From a virus, in the IMG/VR virus record IMGVR_UViG_3300047496_000057, positions 1-48,591 of that record: DNA of 48,591 nucleotides. The stretch is one strand, 5' to 3'. The notes under the pieces are model-generated. The model saw only the letters and a list, made by a program, of their open reading frames with translations, did not search any database and was not told where the DNA came from. Positions 23,764 through 33,600 of this stretch are shown here, piece by piece. The translations under genes were made by a program, and so were the position numbers. Numbering within the stretch: position 1 is the first letter of the stretch; each line of letters starts with the position of its first letter.

Positions 23764-24420
23764 TTATTTCTTCGCTATAAGGGTTGCATGCAGGTCTTGG
23801 GCTGCTTCCTTCCAGAATTGCAGCGCATGGGATTGATATTCTTGGTTTCTAGAAGTTATACTGGGGTGCAAAGCGTAACCCCAAGTAGCATCGAAATCAC
23901 AAGAGTACCCATCTGGGTTCCATTCGATGTCGTTATCAGGAGCGTTCTGTTCACGCCAAGTCTTAGAAATGTAGTAATAAAACATTTCAGAAACTGGCTT
24001 ATCCGCATGAGTAAAATCCCCATAGGCTCGGTTTGAGGCCCAGTGCGGCGTGATAATCGTAGCTTTACCGCCGGGGATAAGCACACGGTAAAGTTCATTC
24101 ATAAACCGAACACGAGCAGGATCAGACGCATTGTGGTTCAGGTGCTCCAAAAAGTGTGAGCAATGGACCTCAGTTACACTCGAATCCGGCAATTCCCAAG
24201 TATCTAGATCGACAGCCTTTTTGGCAAGAACTAGACCTTCAAATTCTTTACGTTGAAAATACCATCGCTTAGCAGTTAAGTTAGTAACACCATCAACCCC
24301 ATCAAATTTACGACGATCGATTCCTAAGAACCCAGCGGCCTTGTTTTTACCACATCCTAAGTCTAATTTAAGAATGGGAGTTTCCAGTTCTTGTTTAACT
24401 GCATCAGATACTTTACTCAT
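23764..24420 (-). CDS. SAM-dependent methyltransferase (class I)
   Basis: The 218-residue protein has the SAM-binding motif I L-D-L-G-C-G (19-24) followed by G-F-L-G-I-D-R-R. Motif IV/V-like V-H-C-S-H-F-L-E-H-L and E-L-Y-R-V-L-I-P-G-G-K are in the order of class I (Methyltransf_11-type) enzymes. Substrate unknown. It lies among virion genes next to a glycosyltransferase, so both may modify a virion component, the host surface or a small molecule. Confidence 0.82.
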   Translation of the reverse strand: MSKVSDAVKQELETPILKLDLGCGKNKAAGFLGIDRRKFDGVDGVTNLTAKRWYFQRKEFEGLVLAKKAVDLDTWELPDSSVTEVHCSHFLEHLNHNASDPARVRFMNELYRVLIPGGKATIITPHWASNRAYGDFTHADKPVSEMFYYYISKTWREQNAPDNDIEWNPDGYSCDFDATWGYALHPSITSRNQEYQSHALQFWKEAAQDLHATLIAKK

Positions 24421-24430
24421 TTACATTCCC

Positions 24431-24670
24431 CTATTTAACGTGTTCAGAAATCCACTTTATAATCGAATGTGCTACTGTTCCTAAGCCAGCACTAATAGTT
24501 CCTACAGCGAACAATAATCGCAGACCACCTTTAGCAACAGAAACAGATTCTACTAGATCTTTTAACGTTGCTTCTATAGCATCAAACCGAGCTAGGTTTT
24601 CTTTATGTCGCTCATCTATGAAGTCCAAGCGTGCATCTATTTGTCCTTGCTCATAATCATTTTGGCTCAT
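24431..24670 (-). CDS. XhlA-like coiled-coil membrane protein
   Basis: Start taken at ATG 24670; a GTG at 24679 is also possible. Residues 5-50 form a charged coiled coil (D-x-x-x-E-R-H-K-E-N motif) and about 51-72 a membrane segment, followed by a short basic tail. This layout is that of XhlA-type haemolysin/holin accessory proteins. It lies far from the other lysis genes, so a virion role is also possible. Confidence 0.6.
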   Translation of the reverse strand: MSQNDYEQGQIDARLDFIDERHKENLARFDAIEATLKDLVESVSVAKGGLRLLFAVGTISAGLGTVAHSIIKWISEHVK

Positions 24671-24672
24671 GT

Positions 24673-25404
24673 CTACCACATAAAGTCTGGTGTACCAAAT
24701 TGCCCCAGTAGATCATAGTGGCCAACCTTAATAGAGCAGTCAATTGCACATCGGTAGCCATGCTTTCTTGCATCAGACCAAAAGTAAAGGTCTTGAGTCG
24801 AGACTCCATCTTTTGTTTGAGTTTTGAACCAGGGCTTCCTTAGTTTAGGGTCCTTGAACATTTCAAGCCTAAACATAGTGAAACCCTGACCTGTCCCATA
24901 GCATTCAACAAGTCCACCATTGGGATCAGGGAGTTGAGGACGAAAGTTAACTAGAGGATCACGTACGTCACCCCAAATCTGGGCAACCCCGCCTTCACCT
25001 TTAGTGTAATACAAACCTCCAATCGCAGCAAGTTCAGGATGCTCTTGCATACGTTCAATCAGCTTAATGACCCCATCTGGCGGGGGAGCATTATCATGTT
25101 CAAGACAAAGAAGGTATTCCCACTGAGCAAGCTCAGGGTTGGCTAAGATGCCTTCGATCGCAGTGGAATAAGCATCCCCAACTTCGTACCCTTGAGCAAG
25201 GATACGAACCACTCCGTTATTAGGAGGGAAAGCTAAGTTCCAATGGGATAAACAAACCTTTGCTGGAATAGAGTCTGCGGCAGGGAGAACAACAATAACC
25301 CGTTGTTTCTTCCAGCTCTTACCTCTATCAAGTCTTGCAATAGTCTTCTTAACGTCCTTGTTATGTTCCCCACCCATGTCAGTAATCACCAATTGCGGTT
25401 TCAT
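24673..25404 (-). CDS. Glycosyltransferase, GT-A fold
   Basis: The 243-residue protein has an early V-I-V-V-L-P strand and G-Y-E-V-G-D-A-Y-S-T-A-I. L-C-L-E-H-D-N at about 98-104 is the likely metal-binding position of GT-A enzymes, and F-W-S-D-A-R-K-H-G-Y-R-C lies in the C-terminal half. GT2-like family. AGAGGA precedes the ATG. It probably transfers a sugar from a nucleotide-sugar donor; acceptor unknown. Confidence 0.75.
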   Translation of the reverse strand: MKPQLVITDMGGEHNKDVKKTIARLDRGKSWKKQRVIVVLPAADSIPAKVCLSHWNLAFPPNNGVVRILAQGYEVGDAYSTAIEGILANPELAQWEYLLCLEHDNAPPPDGVIKLIERMQEHPELAAIGGLYYTKGEGGVAQIWGDVRDPLVNFRPQLPDPNGGLVECYGTGQGFTMFRLEMFKDPKLRKPWFKTQTKDGVSTQDLYFWSDARKHGYRCAIDCSIKVGHYDLLGQFGTPDFMW

Positions 25405-25430
25405 CGTTGTGTCCTCTTAAATCATCTTTT

Positions 25431-26117
25431 TTAAGCCGTAAACCAAGCAACAACAGTACCTGCCGCTGTCGCTTCATCAAACCCAGCCATCATCACTACC
25501 GATCGGTTTGTGGTAGATAAATGGAATAGCGCAGAGACCGGTGAACCAGACCCTGTAACATAATAACTTTCAGCAATTGCTGATGCGACACCTGTCAAAC
25601 TCCAACCTGCGGGGATAAGCCCTGCAATTGCTGAAGCATCTACCGTAGGAGAAGAAGGAGCTGCTTGACAGTTAATAAAAGCACTAATAAGGCAAGGGCT
25701 ATTAGTATTAGTAATAGATGTTGTGGGCGTTGTTGAGGTAGTAAGAAAGACCCCCGTATGCCCATCCAAAGGATTAGCAGAAACTCCACCAACTTCGCGA
25801 ATCCATAAACCATTGAAAGTAGGAGTAGTCGATCCATAAGTGAGAGTTACTGTTGTAGCCCCACCAGCGCAGTTACTGGCAACTGCATGGAATGTAAAGT
25901 CTCCCCCTACTGTGTCATCAACCAAATCCATAGTAGCTGTAAAGCTATCTGAAAAATTGGTACTGAATACTCGACTAGAGGGGGCGAAACCATCGTCATG
26001 AGTTCCAAAAGCATGGATTGCACTTCCAGCAGTTACAGCACTTGTAAAAGCTAAAGATACACTGGATGCTGAAGCAGTATTCACCACCATCTTGTCTTGG
26101 AGTATAGAAGCGGTCAT
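25431..26117 (-). CDS. Beta-rich virion or fibre-associated protein, 228 aa
   Basis: Rich in Ser, Thr, Ala and Gly, with alternating hydrophobic strands. The W-I-R-E-V-G-G-V centre and spacing resemble lectin/jelly-roll-like surface proteins found near phage fibres. It overlaps the preceding gene by ATGA. No catalytic motif seen. Probably a decoration or fibre-associated protein. Confidence 0.55.
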   Translation of the reverse strand: MTASILQDKMVVNTASASSVSLAFTSAVTAGSAIHAFGTHDDGFAPSSRVFSTNFSDSFTATMDLVDDTVGGDFTFHAVASNCAGGATTVTLTYGSTTPTFNGLWIREVGGVSANPLDGHTGVFLTTSTTPTTSITNTNSPCLISAFINCQAAPSSPTVDASAIAGLIPAGWSLTGVASAIAESYYVTGSGSPVSALFHLSTTNRSVVMMAGFDEATAAGTVVAWFTA

Positions 26118-26458
26118 TGCAATTCCACCTTTACCCCAACGAATTGCTTAATGTTGAGAGTAAAACGAATAAGCCGCGGCATGGGTTCGAGGTTATTAGT
26201 ATGCACACCCCCGATAGCTTCGGTAATAGGTTGCCGTTGTTTATTAAGCCAAGGGCCTCCAGTATAGCTCCACGATCCATCACGTTGCCATGTCTTCCCG
26301 TTGTTACTTGACAAATCTGTAAATACGTCAAGTACATCGCCTTCAGCAGGCCAATTAAGTTGCGTGATTTTAAACGTGTAGTAAGCCACACCTTTAGCTA
26401 AAGGAGCAGGTTCTGCTACCACTTGACCTTGGCCAAACTCACCTTCAAAGATAATCAT
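26114..26458 (-). CDS. Hypothetical protein in the fibre cluster, 114 aa
   Basis: Start at ATG 26458, overlapping the stop of the SGNH fibre gene (ATGA), with GGAGGGGCAGG upstream. The beta-rich product contains Y-Y-T-F-K-I-T, D-V-F-T-D-L-S-S-N-N-G-K-T-W and a C-terminal V-G-V-K-V-E-L. The S-N-N-G-K-T-W segment recalls carbohydrate-binding or Asp-box beta domains, but this is weak. Confidence 0.55.
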   Translation of the reverse strand: MIIFEGEFGQGQVVAEPAPLAKGVAYYTFKITQLNWPAEGDVLDVFTDLSSNNGKTWQRDGSWSYTGGPWLNKQRQPITEAIGGVHTNNLEPMPRLIRFTLNIKQFVGVKVELQ

Positions 26459-29244
26459 CCTGCCCCTCCAATGCCACCAAAACCATATGTCCCAGTTCCA
26501 CAAACGAAAGGTACTTTCCAACTTGCAGCAGGTTGACCTAAGTAGATAACCCTAGCACACCAATCAGCAACGATACCCCGATAAATAGCTTGACCATAAG
26601 GAGCGCAATGAATTGGATCGTGAGTATTGAATGCAATCTGCTTTATGTTTTTGAAAATAGTGTTAAGGTCGGGGCCTGCCATTACGTTGGGGTTCCCTGC
26701 AAACGTCGCGAGTACTGTTGTGTTGTACCCCGACCACGTTGTCGATGAAGAACCATTATCAGACACCGAATAAATTATCGAAGGTATGATAACTGTCTTA
26801 CCAAGGCTAAGAGCAATATTAACAAGGTTCGTAAGCGTTGTCTTATAAGTGGCAGGAGTTACGGAAGCAGCAGGGTCATTCGTACCAAGGCCATACCATA
26901 CGTAACGACCTGGGAAATCTGCAAACCAAGTTCCTGATGTACCATCTATAAACGGCATCGTTGCAGGGTACCCCCCGCTATTAACGCACAACGCCCATGT
27001 AGAAGTTCCTGCATTATGAGCAATCGGGATGTGTCCAGTATAGTTATACACCATGTTCCCAAAGGAATCTGCCGCTGCACCATATTCTGTGTCACTCGGA
27101 CCCATGTACTTATTAATATGTGAATCACCTAAGAAGAACCATGCATCAGGTAATCCCGTAGTATTAGGTGCATTATTTACATCTACATGGAAGGCTATAG
27201 TATTCTGAGTATCCACCGAACAAGGAGCCGTACAATTAATTCGTAACCAGTTATAAGCACTCCAGTCACCAATATAATGTGCACGGCAACGACGGAAGTT
27301 TCCTGATACCGTTGCAAGTGTACTCCATCCTGTTGTCGGATATGTACTATTAGTTGAGGCATTCGCATCAACAGTGTAGTCCCCCATCAACCAATCAGTG
27401 GCGTCTCCACTACTTCCATTCCAGTAGCCGTTATTACCGTTACCTGCATCATACACACCGTCCCAAGTAATTAATCCGTTCTTCTTAAGAGTAGAAGATA
27501 CTCCATTAAAGTTCATTGCGAAATAAACCGGAGCCCCCGTACTAGGAACTCCACTTGAATTCCACCAGAGATTATAGTTAGCAGTGACTGCATTAGCAGC
27601 TTTTAGAGTACCACCATAATCAGGGCTAGCACTAACAGGAATATGCCGAGATATGTTCTTGCTAATCTCAGGGACAGTGTTAATGACTATGTCAGGTTCT
27701 GTCTGTAACGATGTCTGAAAATCCAGAACGTCGAACACTGCTTTGTGCGCGTACCCACCTGAAGTGTACGCAGTAAAGGCAGAGGAGTTTAAATTCGTAG
27801 TGACAGTCCACGCAGCACTCGATCCTCCGATCGCCGTGACTGTCGCTACCTGTTTAGCATTAAGTTGCGTCATACCACCAGCACCTGCGAATCCAACCCG
27901 GTCACCTACATTGAAAGGATTAGTAGCTACTACCGTTGAGATAGTAAATACCATTGAAGTAGACTTAGTGATCGCAGACAAATTGTAGTGCGTTGACAAT
28001 CCATCAGCTTCTAACCCCATCATAGGGCCGCTAAAATAATGCGACGAAGTAAAAGGCAGGTTGGTTGCAAACGAACTCGATAACAAGTCACGTAACATCT
28101 GCGAAACGTCTAAAGTCAAATACATACTTCCAACTTGATGTATTTCATTCCAGGGAGCAGGAAACATACGGCAAGTATTATACTTTCCAGCAGAAGGGGT
28201 ATTCGCCCAATTCTCATTATTAAGAGCAACGAACCACATACGTCCATCTAACTCTATCCTACCTCCTACGCTTCCCCCTCCGGCAGTTACCGTATTATAA
28301 GCTGCTGCGGTTAAAGTAGCTGCGGCAGGGTTTGCCGTGCCTATAAAAGTACTCCAATAAACCGCACTATCTAAATAGTTAGTAAAGACAGAGAGAGCAA
28401 ACAATATCTGATTCCCATCAGGGGGAGTCATGAAATTACTTGTTGCACCTCCTGTTGGGGTAGCTGCACTATATACGTACATATCATAAAGCCCATCATA
28501 CTCAGCTTGAGTACGATCAATAGGCATATCAATTACACAGCGCATCTGAGCTTTAGTTAACGCTGAGATTTGTATGCATGCAGTAGAACCAGCTCCCGTA
28601 AAGGTACCGCCATTTGTAGGGGTGCATATATTTGTAATGCCGGGATACCAACCCCGACCAGCGTAGGGGTACCCTTGAATATTGCCGGAAGCATAAGGTT
28701 GGGGGATTAAAGCAGTCCAACATTTAGTTGAATACCCTAAATTACCAAACCCACTACCCCCGTTCCATGCATTAACATTGACGTACTGGGATGTAGTTAC
28801 AGTGTCTGTGTAAGTATCGTAGTTTCCCGTTAACTGAAACAAAGAGGAAGCTGTTGCAGTTAAAGAAAAAGTTTGAGTAGCAGTAGACCCCACACTATCA
28901 GTGACTTGAACTGTGAAGCTATCTGTTTCAGCAAACGGTAACGAAACCCCTTGCAGTTGTCCAGTCACCACATTCAAATTCATAACGGCAACGGGTAGAG
29001 GCCCAAAGCCATTAACCGCTGTACCAAAGGGGTTTAAGGCTCCACTGGTTACGGTCCACTTATAGGGAGCAGTCCCACCAGTAGCAGCCAACGTAGAATT
29101 ATAAGGTTGCCCCTGTGTAGCATTCGCAAGGGTTGCACCAGTAGTGATAGTCAGCGATCCTCCGCCTCCACCACTTCCGGTTAGAAATACCCCACCACCA
29201 ATACCAAGGATATGTCCAGAGCCATCAACTACTATATTCGTCAT
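26455..29244 (-). CDS. Large fibre/tailspike with C-terminal SGNH (GDSL) hydrolase domain
   Basis: A 929-residue protein. Residues 1-30 are a Gly-rich attachment region. Residues 31-130 form an Ig-like putative He_PIG domain (Q-G-x-P-Y, G-T-A-P-Y-x-W-x-V-x-S-G). A long middle region follows, then the hydrolase: F-L-G-D-S-H near residue 705, G-T-N-D near 786 and D-P-I-H near 874. These match SGNH blocks I, III and V. Members deacetylate or de-esterify polysaccharides, so the phage probably modifies O-antigen or capsule while binding. Confidence 0.8.
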   Translation of the reverse strand: MTNIVVDGSGHILGIGGGVFLTGSGGGGGSLTITTGATLANATQGQPYNSTLAATGGTAPYKWTVTSGALNPFGTAVNGFGPLPVAVMNLNVVTGQLQGVSLPFAETDSFTVQVTDSVGSTATQTFSLTATASSLFQLTGNYDTYTDTVTTSQYVNVNAWNGGSGFGNLGYSTKCWTALIPQPYASGNIQGYPYAGRGWYPGITNICTPTNGGTFTGAGSTACIQISALTKAQMRCVIDMPIDRTQAEYDGLYDMYVYSAATPTGGATSNFMTPPDGNQILFALSVFTNYLDSAVYWSTFIGTANPAAATLTAAAYNTVTAGGGSVGGRIELDGRMWFVALNNENWANTPSAGKYNTCRMFPAPWNEIHQVGSMYLTLDVSQMLRDLLSSSFATNLPFTSSHYFSGPMMGLEADGLSTHYNLSAITKSTSMVFTISTVVATNPFNVGDRVGFAGAGGMTQLNAKQVATVTAIGGSSAAWTVTTNLNSSAFTAYTSGGYAHKAVFDVLDFQTSLQTEPDIVINTVPEISKNISRHIPVSASPDYGGTLKAANAVTANYNLWWNSSGVPSTGAPVYFAMNFNGVSSTLKKNGLITWDGVYDAGNGNNGYWNGSSGDATDWLMGDYTVDANASTNSTYPTTGWSTLATVSGNFRRCRAHYIGDWSAYNWLRINCTAPCSVDTQNTIAFHVDVNNAPNTTGLPDAWFFLGDSHINKYMGPSDTEYGAAADSFGNMVYNYTGHIPIAHNAGTSTWALCVNSGGYPATMPFIDGTSGTWFADFPGRYVWYGLGTNDPAASVTPATYKTTLTNLVNIALSLGKTVIIPSIIYSVSDNGSSSTTWSGYNTTVLATFAGNPNVMAGPDLNTIFKNIKQIAFNTHDPIHCAPYGQAIYRGIVADWCARVIYLGQPAASWKVPFVCGTGTYGFGGIGGAG

Positions 29245-30695
29245 GGTAGACTTGAGGGTCGTGCCGTATTAACTGTAGCGCCGCTTACTAATCCAGGGCG
29301 AATATAGCTCTGGAACGATGATATGGTAAAGTTATAGTCTATCTGCCACCAGATACGGTGGGTAGGTTTAGTCTTTGCAGTCGAAGCATTACTCCATGCT
29401 GCACAGATTGCTTGAACTAATGCTTGAGTACCTGCTGTTATTCCTATCGGCATGTACTGAGCATGATGTCCATCTACTCCATAATCAAGCGGTTGAACCT
29501 GCGCAAAATTAGGAGTGATATTTACAAGGCTTGTACCAGTAGGAGTTTGTAATGTAGCTGTCTGTGTTGGTACTTGAATACCAATAAACGATTGCTGAGA
29601 GGAAGCGGACTGTACATTACCACTACCTTGGCCACCTACCCAAGCAGTAGCTACTGAATCAGAGCAGCAGATGACCACTCCCGGAATAGCTGCGAGTGCA
29701 GGTAAGTAGAACGCATACATACAGTTAGTAGCATCGTTACCAGAGCTGGAACCAAAGCCAAAGCTTACGTTCATCGCACACATAGTGTGAGGGAATGCCG
29801 CTGCATAATCAGTAGCAAATTTTATATATTGAGTATGAAAGTTAGCAACTGTAGGAGCAGTGACTCCAGAACCTTGTGGGGTATAAGGATCGCTTCCATT
29901 TCCAAAGGCATAAGAAACTTCGTCATTGCTTCCAACAAATTCTATACGATCACATTGATCGAGCGTCATTCCAGCATAAGGGCTACCTGCTGGTAACACG
30001 TACTTAGCCATTGCCTGATTAGTCAGTTTAATGACTTGAGTTGCGCAAGGGTCCCAAAAAGCAGGAGTAAGATATGAATATGTAGCTCCTGCTCCCGCAG
30101 TACCATTCCAACTCGATACGCCCCACCCATACTGGCCTCCTCCACCGAAAGCTGCATTTTGCAGAGTCATCGTATAACTGGTCCAAGTCGTAGCCCCCGA
30201 ATCAGGGTCTCCGAAATTGGTAGGGAGCCTCAATACTCCAGAGGGGGCATTCATCACAAAGTTAGGCATAGGGCCTCCTGAGAGGCCCCCTGTCGGAGCA
30301 GCTTTGCCCCAAATCTCCACCCAAGAAACCAGAATCCCCATACGAGCATTGGGGAATTTTGATAGCAAGTAATTAAAGGCAGCCCCGATAGTGTTTAAGC
30401 CGGTGTAATTTCCTAAGCCATTCTGGGCATTAGAAACCGAATTGTCGTAGGTACTTCCTCCGACAATATTAGACCCCAGCAAACCTAACATGTACCCTAA
30501 CATCCCTGTTGTATTTGATGACAGGCTATCAATATCCGCTTGAAATTGAGCTGTCGTGGGGTGGTAACTTTGACCCCCGGCATAGTCCCCAGGGTTGAAT
30601 TTGTATTGAAACCCAGCAGGAACACTCTCTTCGAACACAGACCCACTGGACTCGAAGATCTGTCCCATGCTGTTCATTACAACCTTAACAGGCAT
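29241..30695 (-). CDS. Putative glycoside hydrolase-like fibre protein
   Basis: A 484-residue protein with a short N-terminal segment similar in style to the neighbouring fibres (V-x-V-V-M-N-S-M-G-Q). The body has features of TIM-barrel glycosidases: I-L-V-S-W-V-E-I-W-G, R-I-E-F-V-G-S-N-D-E near residue 250 and R-I-W-W-Q-I-D-Y near 448. The acidic residues in E-F-x-x-S-N-D-E are candidate catalytic residues. Family not identified; a surface-glycan depolymerase is likely from its position beside the SGNH fibre. Confidence 0.55.
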   Translation of the reverse strand: MPVKVVMNSMGQIFESSGSVFEESVPAGFQYKFNPGDYAGGQSYHPTTAQFQADIDSLSSNTTGMLGYMLGLLGSNIVGGSTYDNSVSNAQNGLGNYTGLNTIGAAFNYLLSKFPNARMGILVSWVEIWGKAAPTGGLSGGPMPNFVMNAPSGVLRLPTNFGDPDSGATTWTSYTMTLQNAAFGGGGQYGWGVSSWNGTAGAGATYSYLTPAFWDPCATQVIKLTNQAMAKYVLPAGSPYAGMTLDQCDRIEFVGSNDEVSYAFGNGSDPYTPQGSGVTAPTVANFHTQYIKFATDYAAAFPHTMCAMNVSFGFGSSSGNDATNCMYAFYLPALAAIPGVVICCSDSVATAWVGGQGSGNVQSASSQQSFIGIQVPTQTATLQTPTGTSLVNITPNFAQVQPLDYGVDGHHAQYMPIGITAGTQALVQAICAAWSNASTAKTKPTHRIWWQIDYNFTISSFQSYIRPGLVSGATVNTARPSSLP

Positions 30696-33600
30696 TAGGC
30701 GTTCCTAAAGACCAGCGCGATGTTCCCAGCCGAGACAGCCGAGCCAGTCTGGTTGATTGCAGAGACAGAGAGCCTAGTCACGATTCCCGTCGTAGCGGCA
30801 GAATATACCCCCATGCGGAACAGACCAACGCTGGTAGCAGTGTTGGACCCAAACTCTGCATAGTTAAGAGAAGTCTGAAGGTCATTGCCACCATACATCG
30901 ACATAGTGAACCCAGGGTTCGTAGTCGAAAGACCAATACTCGTAACGTTGGTGATGATGTTAAACCCGATGTAGTACTCACCAGGAGCCATGTTAAAGTT
31001 AACAGGGACAGATACCGGCCGAATTACACTCCCCGTAAGTTCAGTCCTACCTGCCGTATTAGAAGCGTACGTGTAAGTGGTCTGAGTAGACCCAGAGGAC
31101 AGGGAAGACAGCGTAGCCCCGTTCAGAGTGTAGATAATAGCGTATTGCGAGAAGGCGATACCCGCAGTATTTGTAGTAGCTGACGAACCTCCAGAGATCG
31201 CCATCAGAGCATCGATGCGAGTTCCAGTGACCGGAGTATATACCGGCACATACTGAACGCTCATCGAAGCATTACCCGGAGCAGATATAGCCGTGAACTG
31301 CCCAGGCATCGGCCACACATACCGGGTCATATAGGGTACAGAGACGGTGATACCGGCAGTGTTAATGGTACCAACCATGTTCCCGGTAGTGCTACCCGAA
31401 GAGTAGTTAGTGCCCGCTGCATTAACTCCGATACTGATAGTACTGATCTGAGTAACAATCGAAACGAGACCAGTAGCCGACAAACTCGAAGTAGCAGGTG
31501 CCGAAATCTGGAAGCTACCAGCAGAGAACCCTCCAGTCATACCGCCTTGGAAGTTATACAACTGAGAAGACAAAGCTACAGAAGCTGTAGTATTGTTAGT
31601 CGTATTCCCGGTCGCATACCATCCTGCGGTAGTAGCTCCTGCACCACCATCGTTTATAAGTACAGAACCATTGCTATAACCAACGCTAACATTACCCTGT
31701 CCCACAAACGAAATGGACCGAGCGTCAACAGTACCAGAACTAGAATTAGTGGTTTGCGAACTTCCATAAACCCCTACCGTCTGATTAGTCTGAGTGGGAA
31801 CAGTGTAAGAAGCAGTAACCCCTCCCGCAGTAGACCCAAAGCTGATCCCATTGGCATTGGAGAAGATAACAGTTCCGCTAGTGTAAGTGGTGTTGGAAAC
31901 TTGTATTCCAACACCCCCACCACCGCCGCCAGCCCCTCCGGAGATAGTGACAGTCATTCCACCAGCATTCGTTGCCCCAGACAGCGTGATGTTGCTGCCA
32001 CCGGCGAAGACGATCTGGTTGGACACAGTGCCCGTATTGCCCAGGGTATTGCCCCCTGAGATGCCCATCGAGACCGCAGGAGCCCCTACCGTCCAAGTAT
32101 TCCCATTCAGGGACACGGAGACAGCCCCAGTGGCCGACAGGGAGGAAGAGACAGGAGAACTGACCAGGAGGGTGGAACCCCCGGCAGAGGTGCTATAACC
32201 GACTGAGGCGCCCCCAAAGCCTCCCACTGTCAGACTCCGAGCATCGACCGACATACCTGAGGTATTGCCAGTAGTGTTCCCATTAGCAGCCAACGACAAC
32301 GTCTGGTTGCTCTGTGCCCCTGCCGCAGCAGATATGACTATAGAAGACCCACCAGCAGAGGTTGATAGCCCTATCGAAACCGCTCCAGCTCCCACCAAAG
32401 TGAGAGACTGAGCATTAACCGTCATTCCTGTAGTGTTGCCGGTAGTATTACTAGCCGCAGCAAAGGACAAGTTCTGATTAACGGAAGCGGTAAGAGTACC
32501 AACCCCCGCCCCGGTGGAGAGACCGAAGCTAACGCCGTTTGAGTTACTAAAGGTAATAGCTGAGAGCGCGTTCGAAGTTCCACCGGGGGCGGAGACGTTC
32601 AACGCGTAGCTGCCCCAAATGCTACCGTTAGTGTTAGAGAAGGAAACGTTATTCGAGTTCGTAAAGACTAAAGTCTGGAAGGCGCTCGATCCACCAGCCG
32701 CAGAGAAGGCTTGGTTTGATTGAGTAGCAGAGAAGATGATGGACGATCCACCAGCCGAAGTGCTAAAGCCTACGGATACGATACCTGCACCAGACAGGGT
32801 ATGGCTACGAGCATCTACTGTAAGCCCAGACGAGTTACCGGTAGTGTTACCCGTAGCTGCATAGCTATCAGTCTGGTTAGTCTGAGTGGGGACAGTGTAA
32901 GATGCACTGATCCCATTGGCACCAGACGACCCAAAGCTGATACCGTTTGAGTTAACAAACGAAACCGTACCACTAGTATACGTAGTATTGCTAACAATAA
33001 TGCCAGAGATACCGGTCTGAGCACCCCCAAGGTTTGCACCAGACAGAGTGATCGATGCCCCGTTCTGAGAGAGCGTGATGTTGTTGCCACCAAAGAGAAC
33101 GGCAGTACCACTCGATATATTCGAGTAACCAGCTCCAGCCGAAGTACTGTTGCCTCCGATTGATACCGCAGCCCCATTACCCCCAGCGCCACCAGAACCC
33201 GATATGAGGATAGACCCATTCGAGTATCCAACGCTTACGTTACCAGCACCTGCGAAGAGCATGCTGCCATTGGTAAGGGTTCCAGAGGACCCTTGAGTCG
33301 TATTGGAAGTTCCAAAGAACGATAGAGTGGGAACCCCAATGTTAATCGTACTAGCATTAACAGAGACGGAAACCTGACCAGTCCCCGAGATAGACGAAGT
33401 AGGAGGAGCAAAGATCGTTATCGTAGCATTCGACCCTGAGCTCGATTGACTCAAGCTTACAACGCCAGACCCCACGAGGACAACGTTACCAGTAGATACA
33501 GTTCCGGTAGTACCAAAAGTGTTCCCCATAGTGGAAACACCGAAGTTAATACCCCCTCCTCCACCACCGCCACCAGCTCCAGAGATAACGACCGAGCCAT

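Noticed and set aside
31547-32198. Rightward ORFs opposite the giant fibre
   Set aside because: They arise from the repetitive Ser/Asn/Gly codons of the fibre on the other strand and have no start signals.
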